A stretch of 64,000 nt of DNA, from NCBI GenBank assembly GCA_027082875.1, contig JALWTK010000086.1, forward strand, positions 1 through 64,000, in the 5' to 3' direction. The translations under genes and the position numbers were made by a program. This document shows, in pieces, positions 35,536 to 44,008 of this stretch. Numbering within the stretch: position 1 is the stretch's first letter; the number at the start of each line of letters is the position of its first letter. Source of the DNA: Sulfurimonas sp. Lineage in GTDB: Bacteria; Campylobacterota; Campylobacteria; Campylobacterales; Sulfurimonadaceae. The notes beneath the pieces were generated by a model. That model worked only from the letters and a program-made list of their open reading frames with translations. It had not been told where the DNA came from and searched no databases.

Positions 35536-35548
35536 AGTACTTTTTTAG
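35521..35548. terminator. Shared bidirectional terminator containing both desaturase stop codons
   Basis: A perfect inverted repeat with 13-bp arms: CTAAAAAAGTACT (35521-35533) and AGTACTTTTTTAG (35536-35548), with 2 bases between. A and T runs are on opposite sides. The stop of the first gene (35533-35535) and of the second (35547-35545) are both inside it. Confidence 0.88.
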
Positions 35549-36717
35549 ATTCCATCTATACGAAGAACTTTAGTCTTACCAACCATCAAATCAATAGTCA
35601 TTAAAATTCTTTTAAATACAGACTCTTGTCTATACTCTAAATTATGCTTTTTGCAAATCTCTTTTACAATAGGTTGCATCTTTTGATAAAAAGAGTGTGG
35701 CATATCAGGGAAAAGGTGGTGCTCTATCTGGTAGTTTAAAAAACCATGAGAGAAGTCTATAAGATCTGTTCCTGTATTGTAGTTTACACTCCCCATAATC
35801 TGGCGAAGATAGTACTCCCCTTGGTTCTTATGTGGTGTTGAGAACTGATAAATATCTTCTGCTGAATGGTTAGGTACAATAACTAAAAATGACCAAGCAT
35901 TTGCAACAATTTCGCCAAGAACTAAAAAGCCTAAAGCTCCAAGTGCAGCATCCATACCAAATGGCAAGAAGAGAGCAGGTAAGAACACAAACATAAAAGT
36001 TCCATAAGGAAGAATATAATTTACCCATAGCTCTTTACCATTTTTTGTAAAGGGGCTTATCTCATAGTCCAGTGTAGGTTCTTCTTTTCGCCGAATACGT
36101 TCTTTATTTTCTAGGATACGAAGTGTATTTGGCGCATAGTATGTAAGTTTCCAAATACCTGCAAAGATGTAAACGACCGCATACTTAAAGAACATAGGTA
36201 CCTTCGCCTCATGTAACCAAACAAGATTTTTTTCAACATTGTCAGGATCATCATCTTCACCTAAATGGTAGTGGTGCATGATATTATGCTCAAAAGCCCA
36301 TGCATCAGGTTTGATCCAATCAAGCCAATCTATCCAGCGACGATTTCCTGCGGCAAAACCTTTTTTCGTGTAACGATATGGAATATTTGGTACCTTATCG
36401 TAAGCTCCGTGTAAAATAGGATGTGTTACATTCGCCCAACGACCGACATTACCCACGCCCATAAGTACAGCGCCTATAAAACCTAGCATCCATAGTAAGA
36501 TTCCAGGGAGTCCATAAGTGCCAAGGGCACTAAGTATCACAGAAGTAGCTATAAATCCAAAACCACCTATAGTTGCACTACGTCCCCATAGTTCTAGTTT
36601 CAAAAGATGTTGAAAATCTTCTTCAGTGCGAGCACCTATGGTTTTCTTTATTTCGTCTATATCATGTTCTAGTTCTTCTTGATTTATGTCTTTATAATCA
36701 GCATATTGATGTGCCAT
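35545..36717 (-). CDS. Membrane fatty acid desaturase, second copy
   Basis: The 390-residue protein has histidine boxes HPILHGAYD (about residue 97), HNIMHHYH (about 143) and QIEHHLFP (about 330), with four or more membrane helices. It differs clearly from the convergent desaturase in length and sequence, so it is not a recent duplicate and may act at another position or on another substrate. Its N-terminus is a soluble acidic segment. Its promoter region is very AT-rich. Confidence 0.87.
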   Translation of the reverse strand: MAHQYADYKDINQEELEHDIDEIKKTIGARTEEDFQHLLKLELWGRSATIGGFGFIATSVILSALGTYGLPGILLWMLGFIGAVLMGVGNVGRWANVTHPILHGAYDKVPNIPYRYTKKGFAAGNRRWIDWLDWIKPDAWAFEHNIMHHYHLGEDDDPDNVEKNLVWLHEAKVPMFFKYAVVYIFAGIWKLTYYAPNTLRILENKERIRRKEEPTLDYEISPFTKNGKELWVNYILPYGTFMFVFLPALFLPFGMDAALGALGFLVLGEIVANAWSFLVIVPNHSAEDIYQFSTPHKNQGEYYLRQIMGSVNYNTGTDLIDFSHGFLNYQIEHHLFPDMPHSFYQKMQPIVKEICKKHNLEYRQESVFKRILMTIDLMVGKTKVLRIDGI

Positions 36718-36867
36718 ATATGTAGTACCTCTTAGATTTTAAATATATATTCTATTATATATAATCAAACTTAAAATATGAAACTAGATAAAGAAAAGAA
36801 GTATTGAAAATCTCAAAATGTTACCACTATAAACATTGGGTTAATAGAATATAAATCTCTATTTAGA

Positions 36868-36888
36868 TAAAATAGCACTAATTATAAT
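36868..36888 (+). promoter_or_regulatory. Candidate -10 boxes for ilvE
   Basis: TAAAAT (36868-36873) and TATAAT (36883-36888) both precede the ATG at 36902. The second would leave a leader of only a few bases, so the first is preferred. Confidence 0.35.
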
Positions 36889-36901
36889 ATATGGAGATTT
36901 T

Positions 36902-37822
36902 ATGGACGCTGCCAAGTATATTTGGATGAATGGAAAATTTGTGAATTGGGATGATGCGAAGGTACATGTACTATCGCACACTATTCATTATGGAAATGGC
37001 GTTATTGAAGGGACTAAGGCATATAAGACTGAAAAAGGCTATGCTATCTTTCGTCTCAATGACCACACAAAAAGACTTTTTGAGTCTGCTAAAATGACAC
37101 TTTTAAATATTCCTTACACTGTTGAGGAGTTAAATGATGCACAGATTGAGCTTATAAAGAAGAATGAGTTTACAGGGGATAATGTTTATATTCGCCCTTT
37201 TGCTTTTATCGGTTATGGTGTTATGGGAATTTACCATAAAAATGCTCCTATTGAGACCTCTATTGCTGCATGGGAATGGGGTGCTTACCTTGGTGAAGAG
37301 GGAATGAAAAAGGGAATTAAGCTTAAAATCGTTTCTATGACTCGTCCCGCAAATACTTCAAATATGGGAAAAGCAAAAGCAACAGCTAACTACTTAAACT
37401 CTCAAATGGCAAAATATGAAGCTATAGATTGTGGTTATGATGAGGCACTTCTTCTTGATGATCAGGGATATGTAGCTGAAGCTAGTGGTGCTTCATTTTT
37501 CATGATAAAAGATGGAGAAATTGTTACACCACCAAGCGATAATGCACTCGCTTCTATCACGCAAAAAATGGTTATCGAAATGGCTACAGATATGGGCTAT
37601 ACAGTAAGTAGACGTCGTATCACTCGTGAAGAAGTTTATGTGGCTGATGAGGCATTTTTAACAGGAACTGCTGCTGAGATTACACCAGTTGCGAACATTG
37701 ATGCAAGAGACATAGGCTGTGGTAGTCGTGGTAAGATCACAGAGAAGATCCAGAGTGGATACTTTGACATCGTATTTGGTAGAAACAAAAAGTACGAACA
37801 CTACTTAACTTATATAGACTAG
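36902..37822 (+). CDS. ilvE: Branched-chain amino acid aminotransferase
   Basis: The 306-residue class IV aminotransferase has WMNGKFVNWDDAKVHVLSHTIHYGNGVIEGTKAYKTEKG at the N-terminus, the PLP lysine region (NTSNMGKAKATANYLNSQMAKYEA), and GYVAEASGASFFMIKDGEIVTPP. It performs the last step of Leu, Ile and Val synthesis. Length is normal. It lies 31 bp upstream of the SPFH gene's chosen start and is probably co-transcribed with it. Confidence 0.95.
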   Translation: MDAAKYIWMNGKFVNWDDAKVHVLSHTIHYGNGVIEGTKAYKTEKGYAIFRLNDHTKRLFESAKMTLLNIPYTVEELNDAQIELIKKNEFTGDNVYIRPFAFIGYGVMGIYHKNAPIETSIAAWEWGAYLGEEGMKKGIKLKIVSMTRPANTSNMGKAKATANYLNSQMAKYEAIDCGYDEALLLDDQGYVAEASGASFFMIKDGEIVTPPSDNALASITQKMVIEMATDMGYTVSRRRITREEVYVADEAFLTGTAAEITPVANIDARDIGCGSRGKITEKIQSGYFDIVFGRNKKYEHYLTYID

Positions 37823-37853
37823 GAAAATAAATTAAATGAAGGACAATATACTA

Positions 37854-38945
37854 ATGGCATCAGATATGAATGATTATTTTAATAAAAAAAAGAGTGAAGG
37901 AGGAGGACAAAAGAACTCTTCTGGTGGCTCAGGTGGTGGAGGTCCAAAGGGTCCTCAGATGCCAAATATGCCAGATTTTAATTTTGGTGGTGGTAAGGCA
38001 ACATTCTCTTACTTTATCATCGCAGTGATTATACTGCTTGTACTAGCAAAACCTTTTACGGTTATTCAAGAGGGTGAACGCGGAATTTTAAGTACAAATG
38101 GTAGATATCAAGATCAAGCACTATTACCAGGGCTACACTTTATCATCCCAGTGATTCAAAAAGTTTATGTAGTAGATACAAAAGTACGTATCATAAACTA
38201 TGCATCACACCTTGAAGCAACTAATCGTGCTTCAGGAATTGTAACAAAAAAAGCAGTCACAGTTCTTGATAAACGTGGACTACCTGTAAGTATTGAATTG
38301 ACAGTGCAGTACAGACTCAACTCACAATTTGCAGCACAAACTATTTCTAACTGGGGATTTTCTTGGGAAGATAAAATTATTAACCCTGTTGTTCGTGATG
38401 TTGTTCGTAATGTTGTTGGAAAGTATGATGCCGAACTCCTTCCTATGAAACGTGATACTATTGCTACAGAGATTGAAGAGGGACTTCGTAAAAATATTGC
38501 AGGTCTCAAAAACTCTCCAGCAATTCTACAGTCTGTACAACTACGTGATATTATTTTACCAACAAAAGTAAAAGATCAGATTGAGCGTGTACAGATAGCA
38601 AAACAAGAGGTGCAAAAAGCAGAACAAGAGGTACAACGGGCAAAGCAAGAGGCACTCAAAAAAGCCGCACAAGCACAAGGTGTTGCACAACAAGCACGTA
38701 TTGAAGCAAAGGGTCATGCAGATGCTATTACTATTCAAGCAGATGCACAAGCAAAAGCAAACCTCTTAATCTCCAAATCATTAACAAAAGAACTTCTACA
38801 ACTTGAACAGATAAAAGTACAAGGAAAGTTTAACGAGGCTCTCAAAGTCAATAAAGATGCTAAAATCTTCTTAACTCCCGGCGGATCAACTCCAAATATC
38901 TGGGTAGATACAAAAGATACAAAAAAAAGAACTACGGCGAAATAA
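37854..38945 (+). CDS. Prohibitin/HflK-like SPFH-domain membrane protein
   Basis: I prefer the ATG at 37854 (MASDMNDYFNKKK), with AAGGA 10 nt upstream. An ATG six codons earlier (37836) is also possible. The 363-residue protein has a Gly-rich N-terminus (about 20-45), one membrane helix (about 50-68), an SPFH domain (about 75-250, with VQEGERGILSTNGRYQDQALLPGLHF-type start) and a coiled-coil Ala/Gln/Lys segment (about 250-320). SPFH proteins form membrane-associated oligomers and often modulate FtsH. The stop overlaps hisIE (TAATG). Confidence 0.88.
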   Translation: MASDMNDYFNKKKSEGGGQKNSSGGSGGGGPKGPQMPNMPDFNFGGGKATFSYFIIAVIILLVLAKPFTVIQEGERGILSTNGRYQDQALLPGLHFIIPVIQKVYVVDTKVRIINYASHLEATNRASGIVTKKAVTVLDKRGLPVSIELTVQYRLNSQFAAQTISNWGFSWEDKIINPVVRDVVRNVVGKYDAELLPMKRDTIATEIEEGLRKNIAGLKNSPAILQSVQLRDIILPTKVKDQIERVQIAKQEVQKAEQEVQRAKQEALKKAAQAQGVAQQARIEAKGHADAITIQADAQAKANLLISKSLTKELLQLEQIKVQGKFNEALKVNKDAKIFLTPGGSTPNIWVDTKDTKKRTTAK

Positions 38946-39628
38946 TGATGCAAGATGCACTAAATAGAGTAGACTGGGAGAAGTCAGAACTTCTTCCTGT
39001 AATCATTCAAGAGGTAAGTACTAATGAAGTACTTATGATGGCATATATGAATCGTGAAGCATTAGAGCTTTCACTTAGTACAAAAGTAGCACACTATTTC
39101 TCACGAAGCAAACAGCGGATTTGGAAAAAGGGAGAGTCTAGTGGACATACTCAGGCTATCCACTCTTTTAGTTTAGACTGTGATAACGATACTCTACTTA
39201 TAAAAGTGACACAAAATGGTGTAGCTTGTCATACTGGTCGAAAATCTTGCTTTTTTACAGAGTTAGAGTCTGGTGAGACTAACTCTGAAGTACAAGTAGA
39301 TACAAGAGCTGCTTATGGTGTTATAGACACTCTTTATCATACAATCCAAGAGCGAAAAAATGCAGATCCTGAAACTTCATGGACAGCGAAACTTCTCTCT
39401 AAGGGTGACAATACTATCCTTAAAAAAGTAGTAGAAGAAGCTGGTGAATATTGTTTCGCACATAAGGACAATGATGAACCCGAGATGATTTATGAGGCTG
39501 CAGACTTAACATACCATATGCTAGTAGCATTAGCTTCAAAAAATATCTCTCCTGACCGTATAAAACAAGAACTTGCTCGTAGATTTGACATGAGTGGAAT
39601 CGCTGAGAAAAACGCAAGAGAGAAGTAA
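38945..39628 (+). CDS. hisIE: Bifunctional phosphoribosyl-AMP cyclohydrolase / phosphoribosyl-ATP pyrophosphatase
   Basis: The 227-residue fusion has an N-terminal HisI domain (about 1-125, metal site in SFSLDCDNDTLLIKVTQNGVACHTGRKSCFF) and a C-terminal HisE domain (about 128-225, KVVEEAGEYCFAHKDNDEPEMIYEAADLTYHML). It performs steps 2 and 3 of histidine synthesis. The start overlaps the preceding stop codon (TAATG). The first two codons are both ATG. The true start is one of these. Confidence 0.95.
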   Translation: MMQDALNRVDWEKSELLPVIIQEVSTNEVLMMAYMNREALELSLSTKVAHYFSRSKQRIWKKGESSGHTQAIHSFSLDCDNDTLLIKVTQNGVACHTGRKSCFFTELESGETNSEVQVDTRAAYGVIDTLYHTIQERKNADPETSWTAKLLSKGDNTILKKVVEEAGEYCFAHKDNDEPEMIYEAADLTYHMLVALASKNISPDRIKQELARRFDMSGIAEKNAREK

Positions 39629-40141
39629 ATGAAAGGAAAAATCACTGCATTTATAGAGGGTCTTATTCCTTATGACTATGCTCTCTTTGGCGGTGCTTTT
39701 TTGCTCTTTATCATCTTCATCATCTTAGGTCTTCTATTTCGTCGTAAGATGATACTCTCTCTTCTTTTTATCCTCCTCGCATTTACTACACTCTTAGTGG
39801 GACCTACCTTTGGTTATGTCAAGATGCATGAATATCTTTTTAAGAACTCTCTGACACTAACTTCCCAAAAACGTTTACAATTTAGTAAGGCAGTTGTAGT
39901 GTATGGAACTCTTACAAATGAATCTCAAAAGTACTTTAAAGAGTGTAAGATAACTGCTAGTGCTTATGCCGTCACCTCAAACAAGTACAAAAATTATCTT
40001 AAAAAGCTAAAGCCATTTCAAAAAATGTCGATACTCGAACAAGATATAGCAGTAGGACAAACTCGAGAGTTTAAGATAATTGTAGAACCTTTTAGATATA
40101 GTAGGGATTATAATATCTCTTTAGGAGCAGACTGCAGATGA
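39629..40141 (+). CDS. DUF2393-like membrane protein A
   Basis: The 170-residue protein has two N-terminal membrane helices (about 18-36 and 42-62) and a soluble beta-rich domain (about 75-170: KAVVVYGTLTNESQKYFKECKITASAY and VGQTREFKIIVEPFRYSRDYNISLGADC). The pattern fits the DUF2393 family of Campylobacterota, whose function is unknown. The ATG begins right after the hisIE stop, and the 3' end overlaps the next gene by 4 bp. It is likely co-transcribed with hisIE. Confidence 0.75.
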   Translation: MKGKITAFIEGLIPYDYALFGGAFLLFIIFIILGLLFRRKMILSLLFILLAFTTLLVGPTFGYVKMHEYLFKNSLTLTSQKRLQFSKAVVVYGTLTNESQKYFKECKITASAYAVTSNKYKNYLKKLKPFQKMSILEQDIAVGQTREFKIIVEPFRYSRDYNISLGADCR

Positions 40142-40683
40142 CAGCATTTAACTACTGGCACTTTATTACCTTTGGTATAATTTTTTTAATCTTTATAGCT
40201 GGAACCATTGGTGCATTCAAGCAAAAAGAAACAAAAATAAAAGTTGGAATGTTTTTTTCAACAGTTTTAGTAACTTCTTTTTTAGCAATTTTTTCTGTAC
40301 TGGTTGTAGATAAATATACAAAAAAGGTAAGCCTTCATAAGCTAAAGAACAGACGACTTCTCAGTACTGAGCAAATCATATACTCAGGTGTAGTAAAAAA
40401 TGATGGTAATCATCGCATAGGCAAAGTGACATTTCAGATAAAACTAGTGAATCGAGGGCATATGACGGGTAATGTTAAGGCTGGCAGTTTTTACAAAAGC
40501 AGTGGATTTTTTGACTTTTTTTCACATGGTCTTGATATGAAGACAAAGCCACAATCTCTTACAAAAGAGTTTGTAGTAGCAAAAAATCTTAAGCCAGGTA
40601 CATCTAAAGCATTTAGAGTCTACTTTAGATACCCACCATACTTCAGAAGTACATCACAATTTACAAAGGTATGGGGACACTAA
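40138..40683 (+). CDS. DUF2393-like membrane protein B
   Basis: The 181-residue protein repeats the architecture of its neighbour: two N-terminal helices (about 7-25 and 36-58) followed by a domain with a VVKNDGNHRIGKVTFQIKLVN segment and a basic, aromatic end. The two genes appear to be an old tandem duplication. No function is known. Confidence 0.72.
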   Translation: MTAFNYWHFITFGIIFLIFIAGTIGAFKQKETKIKVGMFFSTVLVTSFLAIFSVLVVDKYTKKVSLHKLKNRRLLSTEQIIYSGVVKNDGNHRIGKVTFQIKLVNRGHMTGNVKAGSFYKSSGFFDFFSHGLDMKTKPQSLTKEFVVAKNLKPGTSKAFRVYFRYPPYFRSTSQFTKVWGH

Positions 40684-40705
40684 AAAGAAACTCATAAAGC
40701 TTCTC

Positions 40706-41665
40706 TTAGTACTTCAGACCAACTTTTTTTAGAGCTTTATTAATGTTCTTTATCTGAGTATTCTTATCTCTACACCACTGAGGTGCAAGTAGTGCATCAT
40801 CATCAAGACCGGCTGTTACACGCTGAACATGTACATGTTGCGGTTTCATTTCTAATGACTTTGTAAGCACTTCTAAGTACTCTTCTTCGCTTATAGGTGT
40901 GAACTCACCACGGGTAAACTCATTTGCAAGAGCTGTGCGTTTGACTACATAGAGTGGATGGTACTTCACTGAGTCTATACCCCACTCATAAGCAGCACGA
41001 GAAGTTTCAAGCATCATCTCTTGTGTCTCGTCCGCTAGACCAAAGATAAGATGTCCACAGACATTTACTCCAGCCTTTTTAGACTTGATAATCCACTCTT
41101 TAACATTTGCACTGTCATGACCACGGTTTATTTTCTCTAACGTCTCATCATAGACAGACTGTATTCCAAACTCAAGCCAGATCTCTGACTCTTTTGCTAA
41201 TTCTGCTAGATACTCTAAAGTCTCCTCTGTAATACTATCAGAACGTGTACCAATGCTTAATCCTACAACATTAGGAAAGGAGAGAGCTTTTTCATAAAGA
41301 GCTTTGAGTGTATCGAAGGGTGCATAGGTATTTGTAAAAGATTGGAAGTAGACAAGAAATTTCTCAGCTCCATATTCTCTTGCTTGGCGTTTAGAGATAG
41401 CATCAAATTGTTGCTCAAGTTGGAGGAGTTGTTTTTCTAAAAAAGGGTTTTCACTAGAGTCAAGGTTTAGATGAAAGCCTTTGAGCTCTTTAACTTCATC
41501 ACTGCTCGCTGAAAAAGAGTCATTTTCACAAAAAGTACAGCCACCTTTAGCGACAGTTCCATCGATATTTGGGCAAGTAAAGCCGGAGATATTTATGCCG
41601 ACCTTGTAAACCTTACACCCAAACTTCTCTTTGAGGTAACCGCCGTATGTATATATCTGTTGCAT
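40706..41665 (-). CDS. Radical SAM protein, TIGR01212/YhcC family
   Basis: The 319-residue protein has the unusually spaced iron-sulphur cysteines of this family: CPNIDGTVAKGGCTFC (first Cys about residue 30, last about 45), the YFQSFTNTYAPFDTLK segment, and SIGTRSDSI. YhcC proteins are radical SAM enzymes with no confirmed substrate. It is coupled to purF by a one-base overlap. Confidence 0.87.
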   Translation of the reverse strand: MQQIYTYGGYLKEKFGCKVYKVGINISGFTCPNIDGTVAKGGCTFCENDSFSASSDEVKELKGFHLNLDSSENPFLEKQLLQLEQQFDAISKRQAREYGAEKFLVYFQSFTNTYAPFDTLKALYEKALSFPNVVGLSIGTRSDSITEETLEYLAELAKESEIWLEFGIQSVYDETLEKINRGHDSANVKEWIIKSKKAGVNVCGHLIFGLADETQEMMLETSRAAYEWGIDSVKYHPLYVVKRTALANEFTRGEFTPISEEEYLEVLTKSLEMKPQHVHVQRVTAGLDDDALLAPQWCRDKNTQIKNINKALKKVGLKY

Positions 41666-43029
41666 TAAACGATGTACTTACCTGTAAAACAAGCTGTGCA
41701 GTACTTATCTTCATCTGCTGTGGCGTTTACACTTCTAAGAAGTGCAGCCTCATCCAAGTAAGCAAGTGAGTCAGCTTCGATATAGTCGCAGATTTCTTGG
41801 TTAGTCATACGAGAAGCTATAAGATTCTCTTTATCTGGAGTATCTACACCATAAAAACATGGGTCAGTTGTAGGAGGAGAAGAGACACGCATATGTACTT
41901 CACTTGCTCCTGCTTCTTTGAGCATACGGATAATACGGCGAGAGGTAGTTCCACGCACAATAGAGTCATCAACGACGATAACTTTTTTGTCTTTAATAAT
42001 ATCTGTCATTGGAGAGAGTTTCATCTTCACCTTGAGATCACGCATCTCTTGAGTTGGCTCAATAAATGTACGACCAATATAGTGGTTTCTCATAATACCC
42101 ATCTCATAAGGTATCCCACTCTCTTGTGCATATCCTATAGCAGAGGGAACACCACCATCAGGTACAGGAATAACCATATCTGCTTCTACTGGATTAATCT
42201 TTGCGAGTTCTTTACCCATATCTTTTCTCGTTTTATACACAGACTGTCCAAATACATTGGAATCAGGGCGTGCGAAATAAACATACTCAAAGATACAGTG
42301 CTTTGGAGTCTCCTCTTTAAGTACTTGCATACTAATAGGTTCTTTGCCTTCTTCAAATATCAGGAGTTCACCAGGTTTCACATCACGTACAAATGTAGCA
42401 CCAACAAGGTCAAATGCACATGTCTCACTCGCAACAATATAGCCACCATTTGGAAGTTTTCCAAGGCTTAAAGGACGAAAACCAAATCTATCTCGCATAG
42501 CAAACATCTTCGAACGACTTAAAAAGACAAGAGAAAAAGCACCTTCTATTCTACCAACAGCATCAATGATTCTGTCTAAAAGTTTATCTTTAGAACTTTT
42601 TGCAATAAGGTGGATAAGATTTTCCGTATCCATAAATGTCTGAAAGATTGCACCTTTTTCAATGAGTTTATTACGAACTTCATCCGCATTTGTAAGGTTA
42701 CCATTATGAACAATAGCCATCTCACCAAGATCATAACGTGCAAATACAGGCTGAGCATCAAGAATAGAGTCATCACCAGCAGTTGAATAGCGAGTATGCC
42801 CAACGGCAGAAGAACCACTCAAAGTGGAGAGTTTCTCTTCGTTAAAAACTTTCATAACCAAACCACGATCTTTAATAGTATGAAGTTTCTTTCCATCAGA
42901 TGAGCTGATTCCAGCTGCTTCTTGACCACGGTGTTGTAGTGCATGTAGAGAGAAGTAGGCTAGTTTAGAAGCCTCTTCATGACCAAATATTCCAACAACA
43001 GCACACTTTTCGTTAATATCTTCGCGCAA
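41665..43029 (-). CDS. purF: Amidophosphoribosyltransferase
   Basis: The 454-residue enzyme starts purine synthesis from PRPP and glutamine. The N-terminal nucleophile should be Cys9 (MREDINEK-CAVVGIFGH), with an eight-residue propeptide to be removed. The PRPP loop VIVVDDSIVRGTTSRRI lies near residue 350. The C-terminus has CTACFTGKYIV. An inverted repeat (43047-43065) lies in its leader. Confidence 0.95.
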   Translation of the reverse strand: MREDINEKCAVVGIFGHEEASKLAYFSLHALQHRGQEAAGISSSDGKKLHTIKDRGLVMKVFNEEKLSTLSGSSAVGHTRYSTAGDDSILDAQPVFARYDLGEMAIVHNGNLTNADEVRNKLIEKGAIFQTFMDTENLIHLIAKSSKDKLLDRIIDAVGRIEGAFSLVFLSRSKMFAMRDRFGFRPLSLGKLPNGGYIVASETCAFDLVGATFVRDVKPGELLIFEEGKEPISMQVLKEETPKHCIFEYVYFARPDSNVFGQSVYKTRKDMGKELAKINPVEADMVIPVPDGGVPSAIGYAQESGIPYEMGIMRNHYIGRTFIEPTQEMRDLKVKMKLSPMTDIIKDKKVIVVDDSIVRGTTSRRIIRMLKEAGASEVHMRVSSPPTTDPCFYGVDTPDKENLIASRMTNQEICDYIEADSLAYLDEAALLRSVNATADEDKYCTACFTGKYIV

Positions 43030-43046
43030 ATCATATCCTTAGAGCT

Positions 43047-43065
43047 TAAGTAAGAAACTTACTTA
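43047..43065. promoter_or_regulatory. Inverted repeat in the purF promoter/leader
   Basis: TAAGTAAG (43047-43054), AAA, CTTACTTA (43058-43065): a perfect 8-bp palindrome between the purF -10 (43085-43080) and its ATG (43029). It may be an operator or a leader hairpin. Confidence 0.4.
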
Positions 43066-43079
43066 TAATAATATATGCA

Positions 43080-43087
43080 ATTATACT
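43080..43087. promoter_or_regulatory. Overlapping divergent -10 boxes (purF and J-domain gene)
   Basis: Minus strand TATAAT (43085-43080) serves purF. Plus strand TATACT (43082-43087) could serve the small ORF and J-domain gene. The two overlap, so they would compete for polymerase. Confidence 0.45.
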
Positions 43088-43106
43088 CTAAAATCCTATA
43101 AATAAA

Positions 43107-43196
43107 ATGAAAGAAAAAAATATTAATGCAGATCCTTCAATTTCAAAAATGGTACTCTATTTGCTTAATATTAAAAAAATATCTCAAAAAGGGTAA
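43107..43196 (+). CDS. Possible 29-residue leader peptide before the J-domain gene
   Basis: An ATG at 43107, about 20 bp after a -10 box, opens a 29-codon frame (MKEKNINADPSISKMVLYLL, then NIKKISQKG) that stops 3 bp before the J-domain gene. Its last codons (AAAAAGGG) double as that gene's ribosome site. It has no ribosome site of its own, so translation is uncertain. Confidence 0.3.
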   Translation: MKEKNINADPSISKMVLYLLNIKKISQKG

Positions 43197-43199
43197 TGT

Positions 43200-44000
43200 A
43201 TGGATATAGTTCTTCGTAATAATCTCATTTTAATTACAACTGGATTTGAGACTTTAAACACTAACTGGATGAAAGATTTTTTAAATCATCATGCACGAGG
43301 TATGCTCTTTTTACCCAAGGCTGTACTCGTTTTTCGTAATGAAACACTCAGAGAAGTACGAGAAGAATTTTTACACCAACTCAGCGAACACCATGCAAAG
43401 ACACATGATTTTAACCATGAGTTTTTTCTGCGAAGTATGTTGAAGTTTGGGACACAGCCTATAAAAATAGAACTTAGTAGACTAGAAGAGCCGGAAGTTG
43501 TCAAGGTAAACCTCTATGCTTATGATAAAAACACAGTACTCATATCACTAAAAAATCCAAACTCTTGGGTTCTTAATTATATGCGTTCACAACTCGAAGT
43601 CTATGTAGAACGCGGTACAGATGCTTCTTTAGTCATAGATGTTTCAGATATGAAAGCAAAATCTAGATTAGAGCGAGCTCTAAACAAACGCCACATATTG
43701 CATTATGAAATACAGTACACCTATGATAATCACTTTATGTCTAAACTCTATAGCGACTTTGCAAACTTTAGTTTTGGAGATCTTTGTAAACAAGAGACTG
43801 ATGAGAACACAATGTTTTACACAGTTTTAGAGTGCCCAGTAGGTGCGAGTCAAGATGCCTTGAAAAGGTCTTATAAAAAACTTACGAAGGTCTATCACCC
43901 AGATAAAATTATACACGAGGCACCTCATATGGTCGAACACTATACACAGAAATTTCAACTACTTCAAGAAGCATACACTGCACTCAGAGTAGTAAGCTAA
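43200..44000 (+). CDS. J-domain protein with an unrecognised N-terminal domain
   Basis: The 266-residue protein ends with a J domain (about residues 203-264, FYTVLECPVGASQDALKRSYKKLTKVYHPDKI with the HPD motif). The first 195 residues match no family I recognise. They contain SLKNPNSWVLNYMRSQLEVYVERGTDASLVIDVSD and no signal peptide or helix. It should recruit DnaK to a specific client. It differs from the membrane-bound J protein at 3768. Confidence 0.8.
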   Translation: MDIVLRNNLILITTGFETLNTNWMKDFLNHHARGMLFLPKAVLVFRNETLREVREEFLHQLSEHHAKTHDFNHEFFLRSMLKFGTQPIKIELSRLEEPEVVKVNLYAYDKNTVLISLKNPNSWVLNYMRSQLEVYVERGTDASLVIDVSDMKAKSRLERALNKRHILHYEIQYTYDNHFMSKLYSDFANFSFGDLCKQETDENTMFYTVLECPVGASQDALKRSYKKLTKVYHPDKIIHEAPHMVEHYTQKFQLLQEAYTALRVVS

Positions 44001-44008
44001 GCTCTCTC

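Noticed and set aside
41797-42471. A 224-residue plus-strand frame
   Set aside because: It is fully antisense to purF, has no ribosome site and no family-like motif.
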